From Gordonibacter pamelaeae (GTDB lineage Bacteria; Actinomycetota; Coriobacteriia; Coriobacteriales; Eggerthellaceae): 64,000 bases of DNA. The notes under the pieces were generated by a model. The model saw only the letters and a program-made list of their open reading frames with translations. It was not told the DNA's origin and searched no databases. Position 1 is the stretch's first letter; the number at the start of each line of letters is the position of its first letter. Where the stretch lies: assembly GCF_042665095.1 (NCBI RefSeq), contig NZ_JBHTBV010000004.1. The stretch is one strand, 5' to 3'. The translations under genes and the position numbers were made by a program. Positions 26,304 through 33,268 of this stretch are shown here, one piece after another.

Positions 26304-26354
26304 GCGTGTGGCCCGCCGGCCTCGGTTTTCAACCGAACACGGCGGGCCACACGC
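26304..26354. terminator. Bidirectional terminator between guaB and LysR gene
   Basis: A 15-bp perfect stem (26304-26318 with 26340-26354, GCGTGTGGCCCGCCG and complement) contains an inner hairpin CGGTT-TTC-AACCG. It separates the convergent guaB and LysR genes and can serve both. Confidence 0.75.
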
Positions 26355-26396
26355 GCTTCATAGGTTTTTCGTTGACGGAAGGAGCGCGGCGCCCTT

Positions 26397-27323
26397 CTAA
26401 GCGGGTCGCGCTTCCACGCTCGGGTTCGCCTCGATGATGGCGTGGAGCTCGTCGATGTAGCGCAGCAGCAGGGGGCTCGGGCGGCGCTCGTTGTGCATGA
26501 TGTAGCCCACCTGCATGCGCTCGTCCACGTCGAGCGGGATGCTGGCGATGCCCGACTGCATCTCCGCCGACAGCACGCCCGTGGACAGCGTGTAGCCGTT
26601 GTGGCTGGTTAGCAGGTTCGTGAGCGTGCCGCGGTCCGAGATGCGGATGTTGCGCGCGTGCGGGAGGTAGCTGAGCGGCTCCTCGGAATAGTAGAACGAG
26701 TTCGCCGTGCCCTGCTCGAACGAGTAGCGCGGGAAGGGCTCCAAGTCCTCGGGCGCCAGCAGCTGCGCGCCGGCCAGCGGGTGGTGCTCGCCCACGAACA
26801 CGTGCACGCGCGCGTCGAACAGCGGGGCGTACGCCACGTCGGCATCGTCGAAGGCCTTCTGCAGCACGCGCCGGTTGAAGCCGTCGGTGTAGAGCACGCC
26901 CACCTCGCTGCGGAACGTGCGCACGTCGTCGATGATCTCGCCCGTGCTGCTCTCGCGGAGGATGAACTCGTAGTCGTCCCCCTCGCACTGCTCCACCACG
27001 TTCACGAACGCCTGCACGCTGAACGCGTAGTGCTGCGTGGACACGGCCAGCCGCAGGTGCTTGTCCGTGCCGGTGGCATAGCGCCGCTCCAACATGTCGG
27101 CTTGCTCGATGACCTGGTGCGCGTAGCCCAAGAGCTCCGTGCCGTCGTTCGTGAGCGTGACGCCGCGGTTGCTGCGCGTGAACACGGTGATGCCCAGCTC
27201 CTGCTCCAGCTCCTTGATGGCCGTGGAGAGGTTCGACTGCGAGGCGTAGAGGTTCTGGGCGGCGGCATTGATGGAGCCGTACTCGGCAATGGCGATAAGG
27301 TAGCGAAGCTGCTGAAGGGTCAT
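26397..27323 (-). CDS. LysR family transcriptional regulator
   Basis: This 308-residue protein has the LysR helix-turn-helix at residues 1-60 (LRYLIAIAEYGSINAAAQNL, then SQSNLSTAIKELEQELG and FTRSNRGVTLT) and a periplasmic-binding-type effector domain from about 90. The effector half is clearly related to the HTH-less protein at 30975-31634 (AVSTQHYAFSVQAF against AVSGQHYLFNVQTF). It lies upstream of and divergent from the MFS carrier gene at 27861, with a CoA ligase beyond, and probably controls that cluster. A long perfect hairpin lies in its leader. Confidence 0.93.
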   Translation of the reverse strand: MTLQQLRYLIAIAEYGSINAAAQNLYASQSNLSTAIKELEQELGITVFTRSNRGVTLTNDGTELLGYAHQVIEQADMLERRYATGTDKHLRLAVSTQHYAFSVQAFVNVVEQCEGDDYEFILRESSTGEIIDDVRTFRSEVGVLYTDGFNRRVLQKAFDDADVAYAPLFDARVHVFVGEHHPLAGAQLLAPEDLEPFPRYSFEQGTANSFYYSEEPLSYLPHARNIRISDRGTLTNLLTSHNGYTLSTGVLSAEMQSGIASIPLDVDERMQVGYIMHNERRPSPLLLRYIDELHAIIEANPSVEARPA

Positions 27324-27349
27324 GGCGGGCTTTCCTTTCTTGCGACTCC

Positions 27350-27463
27350 GGCGTCTTGGGGGAAGATGCCCAGTCGCTCGGCAGTCCTGGCTCGCACAAA
27401 CCGTCCACAGGACGGTTTGGCTCGTGCGGAACTCGCTTGGTGGGCATCTTCCCCCAAGACGCC
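27350..27463. repeat. Long hairpin (23-bp perfect arms) in the LysR leader
   Basis: Positions 27350-27372 and 27441-27463 are perfect 23-base reverse complements (GGCGTCTTGGGGGAAGATG at the outer part). Inside, AAACCGTCC at 27398-27406 pairs with 27410-27418, with CGCAC/GTGCG outside it. The whole 114 bases would fold into one long hairpin 27 bases upstream of the LysR start codon. Confidence 0.75.
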
Positions 27464-27860
27464 TTCAACCTGAAGGAATGCTGCAGTAGCGAGGGGACAG
27501 CAGCTTGCGCTGGGGGTGAGGGGGTCAACCTGCGAGAGCCTTTTTAATTCTAGCTTGTTATCTGATGAAGCGGTAGCGGGATTGAGGGTTTTTACGGTAG
27601 CTTATGGGGAGCTCACGAAAAGTGGGCGCCTATGCCGCGCGGCTTCGCTGGCTGTGCTCGCTTATAATTCTGTGCGCTCTCTAGCTACCCCTGTATGAAA
27701 GCACGGTTTCTCACTCTGAACGCCATACGGTTCGCCAGGGGCTTTCGGCGACAATGGGGGCGAAGGATCGCCGTCCTGCGGTTGTTCGGCGTTTATCGTC
27801 GCGGTCGGGGCAAAGGGGGCCTGTAAGGGCGGCGTCGAACTCGCACGGAGGGGGAGCACT
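27464..27860. other. Upstream region of the MFS gene, no gene seen
   Basis: About 400 bases hold no supported gene. TATAAT occurs near 27662 and could be a -10 box. A purine-rich GGAGGGGGAGC precedes the ATG at 27861. The stretch 27540-27720 is less GC-rich than its surroundings. Confidence 0.4.
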
Positions 27861-29117
27861 ATGCCTGAAACGACGGTTGCCCGCGTCAAGTCCGAGCGCA
27901 TGCGCACATTGGCGTGCTCGACGTTCGCCCTGCTGTTCCTGGGGCTCATCTACGCGTTCTCCATGTTCGCGGCGCCGATGGGGGAGGCGTTCGAGCTGGA
28001 GAAGGGGGCGATAGGCCTCACGTTCAACATCATGATGATTGCGTTCTGCATCGGTGCTGTGATAGGCTCACAGGTGGAGCGGCGTATCGGCGTGAAGGGG
28101 GCCATCGTCATCGCGGCTGTGCTGTTCTTCGTCGGGTTTGCGGGCACCGGGCTGTTCGCGAAGGGGAGCATCGCGGTGGTGTACCTGTGCTACGGCACGC
28201 TGGGCGGCTTGGGCGTGGGCATGGGGTACAACACCATCGTGTCCACAACGAACCTGTGGTTTCCCGACAAGGTGGGATTCTCGTCAGGCGTGCTCATGAT
28301 GGGGTTCGGCCTGGGGTCGCTCATCCTGGGGACGCTCTCGGTGAACCTGATCCCGCTGTTCGGCCTGGGTCCCGTGTTCGTGGGCGTGGGCGCGGCCGGC
28401 GGCGTGGTGGCGGCCGCGGCGGCGTTCATGCTGCGCCGGCCGCCCGAGAACATCGTGGCGCTCATGGCGCCCGAGCAGGCGGCGGCCCGCGACGCGGCGG
28501 GCGGGGACGGCGCCGACGAGCGGTTCCTGCTCAAGACGCCCATCCTGTACCTGTTCTGGATCTGGGCCGTCATCGTGGTGGCCATCGGCCTGGCCACCAT
28601 CGGCAACTGCGCGGCGAACGCGCAGCTCGTGGGCATCGACGCCGCCTTCGCCACGCTGCTTGTGGGCCTGGTGTCCACCTGCAACGGCTTGGCGCGCGTG
28701 GTGGTGGGGATGATCTACGACCGCACGAACGTGAAGGTGACTATGTTCGTGGACGGCGCGGTGGCGGCCGTGGCCTGCGGCTGCATCATCGGCGCGTTCG
28801 CCACGGGCACCCCGGCGCTCTACATCGCGGGCGCGCTGTGCTGCGGCTTCGCCTACGGCGGCGAGCCGGTGGTGGCGTCGGCCTTCGCCCGCCAGCGCTA
28901 CGGGTCGGCGAAGTACCCGCTCAACCTGTCGGTCATCAACACGTCCATCATCTACGGCTCACTGCTGAGCATGGCCGCTCAGGCGCTGGCCGGCGGCGTG
29001 GACAGCCCGCTCGCCGTGTTCACCATCTTGGGCGTGCTCTCGGTGGTGGCGCTGGTTGACGTGCTGCCCTTCTCGAAAAAGTGGGACGCCGACCTGCGGG
29101 CAACGCGCGCGAGGTAG
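27861..29117 (+). CDS. MFS transporter, OFA (oxalate/formate antiporter-like) group
   Basis: This 418-residue carrier has twelve predicted helices. The first helix, FALLFLGLIYAFSMFAAPMG, and the GGLGVGMGYNT segment of helix 4 with the following WFPDKVGFSSGVLMMGFG loop are characteristic of OFA-type carriers of carboxylates. RYGSAKYPLNLSVINTSIIYG in helix 10-11 fits too. It likely imports or exchanges an organic acid that is then activated by the CoA ligase downstream. The gene is divergent from the LysR regulator. Confidence 0.88.
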   Translation: MPETTVARVKSERMRTLACSTFALLFLGLIYAFSMFAAPMGEAFELEKGAIGLTFNIMMIAFCIGAVIGSQVERRIGVKGAIVIAAVLFFVGFAGTGLFAKGSIAVVYLCYGTLGGLGVGMGYNTIVSTTNLWFPDKVGFSSGVLMMGFGLGSLILGTLSVNLIPLFGLGPVFVGVGAAGGVVAAAAAFMLRRPPENIVALMAPEQAAARDAAGGDGADERFLLKTPILYLFWIWAVIVVAIGLATIGNCAANAQLVGIDAAFATLLVGLVSTCNGLARVVVGMIYDRTNVKVTMFVDGAVAAVACGCIIGAFATGTPALYIAGALCCGFAYGGEPVVASAFARQRYGSAKYPLNLSVINTSIIYGSLLSMAAQALAGGVDSPLAVFTILGVLSVVALVDVLPFSKKWDADLRATRAR

Positions 29118-29431
29118 CCTGCGGGGCGAATGCGCGCGGTGCGGTGTCGTTCACTTCCGCACCGTGCCAAGCTATCGGTTTTTGCGATAGCAAAGCATCA
29201 GAACAACGAATGACTTAGAAGGTTGTATTCGCCGCCGGTTAGTGGTTTCATGCAATACGCTGCTTTTACCTGCGAAAGCCCAGATAGCGAACGAATGTTT
29301 CAAGTGAAACATTCGGCGCGGGCAGACAGGTACGGAAACCGCAAGCGGGCGCTCGGCGCTCGGTCGTGCAGGCGTCGCCCGTCGCGGGCGTGCAAGCAGC
29401 GGAGGAAACAAGAACCGATCAAGGAGCAACC
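29118..29431. other. Intergenic region between MFS and CoA ligase genes
   Basis: No gene is seen in these 314 bases. Contents: a hairpin (29132-29165, CGGTGCGG with CCGCACCG) soon after the MFS stop, a second hairpin GCTATCG-GTTTTTG-CGATAGC near 29172-29192, the degenerate parS palindrome at 29295-29312, and AAGGAG before the ligase start. Confidence 0.55.
29295..29312. other. parS-like palindrome with one central change (copy 3)
   Basis: ATGTTTCAAGTGAAACAT differs from the two perfect copies only at one central base (CAAGTG for CACGTG). The flanks CGA and TCG extend the dyad to 24 bases (29292-29315). It lies 9,414 bases from copy 2. ParB affinity may be reduced. Confidence 0.65.
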
Positions 29432-30769
29432 ATGGCGAAGGACATCCCCGTATCCCAGAAATACTACGATCCGGAGATCGAGTGCATGCCGCGGCCCGAG
29501 CTCGAGGCGCTGCAGCTGCAGCGCCTGAAGGACATGGTGGCCTACGCATACGATAACACGGTGTACTACAAGCGCGCGTTCGACGAGGCCGGCGTGACGC
29601 CGGACGATATCCGGACGCTCGACGACATCGCGAAGTTCCCGTTCATCGACAAGAAGACCGAACGCGAGACGCAGCACGTGGGCAGCTTCTTCGGCGAGAT
29701 GTGCTCCGTGCCCGAGGAGGAGGTCATCTTCATGGCCACCTCGTCCGGATCCACGGGCGTCCCCACGGTGAGCCCCTTCACGCAGGAGGACTTCGACCTG
29801 TGGCAGGACACCGAGGCGCGCCTGTTCTGGCAGGCCGGCATGCGCCCGAACGACCGCTACGTGCACGCGCTCAACTTCGCGCTGTACGTGGGCGGTCCGG
29901 ACGTCATCGGCGCGCAGCGCCTGGGCGCGCTGGCCATCTGGGTGGGCGCCGTGCCCTCCGACCGCCTGCTGTTCGTGCTGAAGCAGTACCAGCCCACCGT
30001 CATCTGGACGTCGCCGTCTTACGCGTGGCACCTGGGCGAGGTGGCGAAGGAGAAGGGCTACGACCCGCGCACCGACTTCAACATCCACACCATCATCGTG
30101 GCCGGCGAGGCGGGCGGGTCGATTCCGTCCACGCGCGAGAGCATCGAGAACCTGTGGGGCGCGAAGGTCGTGGACTTCTACGGCCTGTCCGACATCTACG
30201 GTGCCTGCGCCGCCGCATGCGAGGCGCACGACGGCCTGCACATCGTGGAGGACCAGATACTCGTGGAGACGGTGGACCCGACGACCGGCGAGGTGCTGGC
30301 GCCGGGCGAGACGGGCGAGCTGGTGTACACCACCCTCATGAAGAAGGCGCGTCCCATGATCCGCTTCCGCACGGGCGATATCGGCTACGTGTCCACCGAG
30401 CCGTGCGAATGCGGGCGCACGCTGGCGCGCATCCACATCACCGGCCGCAAGGACGAGATGTTCATCGTGAGCGCCGTGAACGTGTTCCCCACCGACATCG
30501 AGTACGTGGTGCGCGGCCTGGACGGCCTCACCGGCGAGTACTCCATCCGCGTGTACGAGCAGGACTTCACCTGCAAGTACGAGGTGTCCGTGGAGCGCGC
30601 GCTGGGCAGCGATGAGCCCTACGACGAGGTGGCGAAGCGCACTATGGCCGCCATCAAGGCCCACGTGGGCGTGCGCCCGCAGAAGGTTATCGTGTATGAT
30701 GCGGGCAAGCTGGGCACGTCATCCGAGCACAAGGCGTCGCGCTTCATCGACGAACGCGGCTGCCAGTAG
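29432..30769 (+). CDS. AMP-forming acyl/aryl-CoA ligase, phenylacetate-CoA ligase type
   Basis: This 445-residue cytosolic ligase activates a carboxylic acid to its CoA thioester using ATP. Motifs follow the PaaK subgroup: YDNTVYYKRAFDEAGVTPDD, the phosphate loop MATSSGSTGVPT, FYGLSDIYG (A5 motif), RFRTGDIGYV (adenine/ribose Asp) and GRKDEMFIVSAVNVFPTDIE before the small C-terminal lid domain. Length is typical. The ATG at 29432 follows CAAGGAG. Set between an OFA-type carrier and a LysR-like effector protein, it suggests uptake and activation of an aromatic or short organic acid. A 154-bp palindromic repeat starts 9 bases after the stop. Confidence 0.92.
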   Translation: MAKDIPVSQKYYDPEIECMPRPELEALQLQRLKDMVAYAYDNTVYYKRAFDEAGVTPDDIRTLDDIAKFPFIDKKTERETQHVGSFFGEMCSVPEEEVIFMATSSGSTGVPTVSPFTQEDFDLWQDTEARLFWQAGMRPNDRYVHALNFALYVGGPDVIGAQRLGALAIWVGAVPSDRLLFVLKQYQPTVIWTSPSYAWHLGEVAKEKGYDPRTDFNIHTIIVAGEAGGSIPSTRESIENLWGAKVVDFYGLSDIYGACAAACEAHDGLHIVEDQILVETVDPTTGEVLAPGETGELVYTTLMKKARPMIRFRTGDIGYVSTEPCECGRTLARIHITGRKDEMFIVSAVNVFPTDIEYVVRGLDGLTGEYSIRVYEQDFTCKYEVSVERALGSDEPYDEVAKRTMAAIKAHVGVRPQKVIVYDAGKLGTSSEHKASRFIDERGCQ

Positions 30770-30777
30770 GTTCCGCC

Positions 30778-30931
30778 GTTCCGCCGTTCTGTCGAACGGC
30801 GGAACGGGCCGACGCTGCGGCCGGCTGTGGCACCGAATCTTCGCGTGCTGGGGAAGGCTCACGTACACAAAGTACGCTTCGCCTTCCCCATCCCACGAAT
30901 CTTCGGCACCACAGCCGCCCTCGCTGACTGA
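30778..30931 (+). repeat. Palindromic repeat family, copy A
   Basis: Exactly 154 bases. A small hairpin GTTCCGCCGTTC/GAACGGCGGAAC (30778-30805) is followed by CGACGCTGCGGC, then a large imperfect palindrome: outer arms GGCTGTGG/CCACAGCC (30823-30830, 30909-30916), middle arms GGGGAAGGC/GCCTTCCCC, centre CTCACGTACACAAAGTACG (30858 on), and the end CCCTCGCTGACTGA. Copy B at 31636-31789 and copy C at 36586-36736 share edges and centre but not arms. Here it lies just after the ligase stop and could act as its terminator. Confidence 0.8.
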
Positions 30932-30974
30932 TTTGGACCCACGAGAAAGAAATCTTGTTGAAAGGATTCCACCT

Positions 30975-31634
30975 ATGACCACTGAAACCACGTTCGCCGT
31001 TTCCGGCCAGCATTACCTGTTCAACGTGCAGACCTTCGCCCACACCGTGCTGGCGCTGGGCGGCGACGCCTATGCCTACGCGCTGCGCGACCGCACCACC
31101 CAGGGCGTCATCGACGACGTTGCCAGCGGGAAGAGCGAGCTGGGCGTGCTGTTCCAGACCTCGGCCACGGCCGACGAGGTGAACGCCGCGCTCGACGCCG
31201 CGGGCCTCGAGTTCGTGGAGCTCATCCAGTCGGCCCCGCGCGTGGCGCTGCCGGCGAGCCACCCCATGGTGAACGCCGCGAGCCTCACCCTCGAGGACAT
31301 GGAAGACTACCCGTACCTCTACTTCGAGCAGGACGAGGACTCCCCGGTCGCCTTCGCCGAGGAGGCGCTGGCCGGCGTGCCGCGCGCGAAGAGCATCGCC
31401 TGCACCGACCGCGCCTCGCTCTCGGAGCTGATCGTGGCCCTGAACGGCTACACGGTGACGAGCGGCATCCTGGTGGGCATCTCCGACGGCGCGGGACTCA
31501 ACACCGTGCCCCTAAACACCGACGTGCAGCTGCACCTGGGCTACGTCGTGCGCAAGGGCGAGCAGCTGGGCGAGACGGGCCAGCGCTTCGTGGACACCCT
31601 GAAGAAGAACCTGGAGAGATACGCGCGGTTCTAG
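30975..31634 (+). CDS. Stand-alone LysR-type effector-binding domain protein (no HTH)
   Basis: This 219-residue protein aligns along its length with the effector domain of the LysR regulator at 26397-27323 (AVSGQHYLFNVQTF, GVIDDVASGKSELGVLF, GYTVTSGILVGIS against matching segments) but has no DNA-binding domain. The ATG at 30975 follows AAGGA by 8 bases, and nothing HTH-like lies upstream in any frame; the upstream 190 bases are repeat copy A. It may titrate the ligand, or form mixed oligomers with the full LysR protein. It is flanked by repeat copies A and B. The reading frame is intact, so it is probably functional rather than a remnant. Confidence 0.85.
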   Translation: MTTETTFAVSGQHYLFNVQTFAHTVLALGGDAYAYALRDRTTQGVIDDVASGKSELGVLFQTSATADEVNAALDAAGLEFVELIQSAPRVALPASHPMVNAASLTLEDMEDYPYLYFEQDEDSPVAFAEEALAGVPRAKSIACTDRASLSELIVALNGYTVTSGILVGISDGAGLNTVPLNTDVQLHLGYVVRKGEQLGETGQRFVDTLKKNLERYARF

Positions 31635-31635
31635 G

Positions 31636-31789
31636 GTTCCGGCAGCCTCTCGGCTGCCGGAACTAAGTCGACGCTGCGGCCGGCTGTGGCACCCGATCTC
31701 GCGGCGATGCCGGAGGCTCGCGTACCGAAGTACGCTTCGCCTCCGCCATCCCCTCGATCTCGGGCACCACAGCCGCCCTCGCTGACTGA
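31636..31789 (+). repeat. Palindromic repeat family, copy B
   Basis: Also 154 bases, beginning 2 bases after the stop of the LysR-like gene. The small hairpin is GTTCCGGCAGCC/GGCTGCCGGAAC (31636-31663). Then come CGACGCTGCGGC, outer arms GGCTGTGG/CCACAGCC, middle arms CGGAGGC/GCCTCCG, the centre CTCGCGTACCGAAGTACG (31717 on) and the end CCCTCGCTGACTGA. Middle and small-hairpin arms differ from copy A yet still pair. The first hairpin resembles a terminator. Confidence 0.8.
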
Positions 31790-31914
31790 CTACGCCAGCC
31801 GGGGTGCCTCCTCTCAAGCGCCTGCGTGCTCGCTACGCGCTTTCCGGGAGCATAAGTCGGAAGCTGCGCTCTTTGCCTGCCAACCTGCGAGCCAACTCCT
31901 TTCCGCTGGTGCAA

Positions 31915-31980
31915 AGTTTGTTCATTGTAGTTGACAAAACATAGCAATCAAGCTAGTTTGTCAACTACAATGAACAAACT
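31915..31980. repeat. 24-bp perfect inverted repeat at the DUF4143 ATPase promoter
   Basis: Positions 31915-31938 and 31957-31980 are perfect 24-base reverse complements (inner ends TTGACAAA and TTTGTCAA) separated by 18 bases. TTGACA at 31931-31936 could be a -35 box with a weak TAGTTT 17 bases on. The repeat is AT-rich, unlike its surroundings, and ends 14 bases before the ATPase start. It may be an autoregulatory operator, a leader hairpin or the end of a transferred unit. Confidence 0.85.
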
Positions 31981-31993
31981 TGGAGGTCTCCCT

Positions 31994-33268
31994 ATGATCG
32001 AACGCCCACTCTATCTCGACAGAATTCGACCCTTCATCGGCAAACCCATTATAAAAATCGTCACCGGGGTACGTCGTTCGGGGAAATCGACTCTTCTTCA
32101 GCTTGTTCGCGCAGAGTTGCATTCCCAAGGCGTGCCCGAGGAGTGCATGCTTGATATAAACCTAGAGGTATACGCGAACCGTCACCTCAAAAATCCCAAC
32201 CTGCTTTATGAGCAAGTGAAAGCATGGGCGGATTCGTTGGGCGGCGAGCAGGGGTATCTTTTCCTTGATGAGATCCAAGAGGTCGAGTCATGGGAGCAGC
32301 TTGTTCCCGGCTTGCAGACGGAATTCCTTGTCGATATCTATCTTACTGGCTCGAACGCCCACTTTCTTTCAGGTGAGTTCGCCACGTATCTTAGCGGGCG
32401 TTACGTTGAGTTCGAGGTATTCCCGTTCTCGTTCTCGGAATTTGTCCGCCTCCGGGCTGATGACGGGGTGGTCGAGAGTATGGACGAGGCGTTCGATATC
32501 TACCGCGTGCTGGGAGGTTTTCCCTTCCTCTCGTATTTGGGGTATGCGCCCGATCCTTGCCGTGAATATCTGCTCAGCATTTACGACACCGTGGTTTTGA
32601 AGGATATGGTGGAGCGAGAAAGCATCAAAGACGCGTCGCTGTTGGGGGAGCTGCTTCCGTTTTTGATTGCGAATGTAGGCCATACTTTCAGCGGCCGCAG
32701 TATCGAGCGTATGCTGGAAGGCGAGAACATTTCTATATCCATTGGTTCGGTGCTCAAGTACGTGCAGGTGGCTTGTGATGCCAACCTTTTGTACCGTGCG
32801 TCACGTGTTGACGTGATGAGCAAGAAGGTCTTTAAAAGCCAAGAGAAATACTATCTCGTGGACCAAGGTTTGAGGGAGGCGGTGTACGGAAACAATGATC
32901 GCAATATCGACCAAGTGTTGGAGAATATCGTGTTTCTCGAACTGCTTCGCTATGGATGGAGCGTGACTGTGGGCGACAAGCCTATGTCTACTTCTGACAA
33001 CGGCAAAAATCTCTCGGTGAAATCGGACAGCCCCTCACGCGAGATAGACTTCATCGCCTCAAAGGGGTCACGCAAGCTGTATTTGCAAGTGTGCTACTTG
33101 CTAGCCGACGAGTCGACGATCGAGCGCGAGTTCAAACCGCTAGAAGAGTTGAGGAGCGATTATCCAAAGTACGTGCTTTCACTCGATGAAGTTGATCGGA
33201 GCCAGAAGGGCATCATCCATCGAGATATTCGCGCCTTCCTTCTCGATTCCCACAACCTACTGCGGTAG
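31994..33268 (+). CDS. AAA-type ATPase with C-terminal DUF4143 domain
   Basis: This 424-residue protein has Walker A GVRRSGKST (25-33), Walker B YLFLDEIQEV (about 87), a sensor-like LTGSNAHFLSGE and the C-terminal DUF4143 nuclease-like region (EIDFIASKGSRKLYLQV, with E...D..A..G...Y.QVCY). The role of this common family is unclear; links to defence, toxin or surface functions have been suggested. The ATG at 31994 follows GGAGG. Codon use is visibly AT-richer than neighbours, which with the flanking inverted repeat suggests horizontal gain. The 3' end overlaps the convergent flippase gene by 12 bases. Confidence 0.9.
   Translation: MIERPLYLDRIRPFIGKPIIKIVTGVRRSGKSTLLQLVRAELHSQGVPEECMLDINLEVYANRHLKNPNLLYEQVKAWADSLGGEQGYLFLDEIQEVESWEQLVPGLQTEFLVDIYLTGSNAHFLSGEFATYLSGRYVEFEVFPFSFSEFVRLRADDGVVESMDEAFDIYRVLGGFPFLSYLGYAPDPCREYLLSIYDTVVLKDMVERESIKDASLLGELLPFLIANVGHTFSGRSIERMLEGENISISIGSVLKYVQVACDANLLYRASRVDVMSKKVFKSQEKYYLVDQGLREAVYGNNDRNIDQVLENIVFLELLRYGWSVTVGDKPMSTSDNGKNLSVKSDSPSREIDFIASKGSRKLYLQVCYLLADESTIEREFKPLEELRSDYPKYVLSLDEVDRSQKGIIHRDIRAFLLDSHNLLR

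Noticed and set aside
30778..31789. Copies A and B as the two ends of a transposon carrying the LysR-like gene
   Set aside because: No transposase is present, each copy directly follows a stop codon with a terminator-like hairpin, and copy C occurs alone, so a stand-alone repeat is the simpler view.
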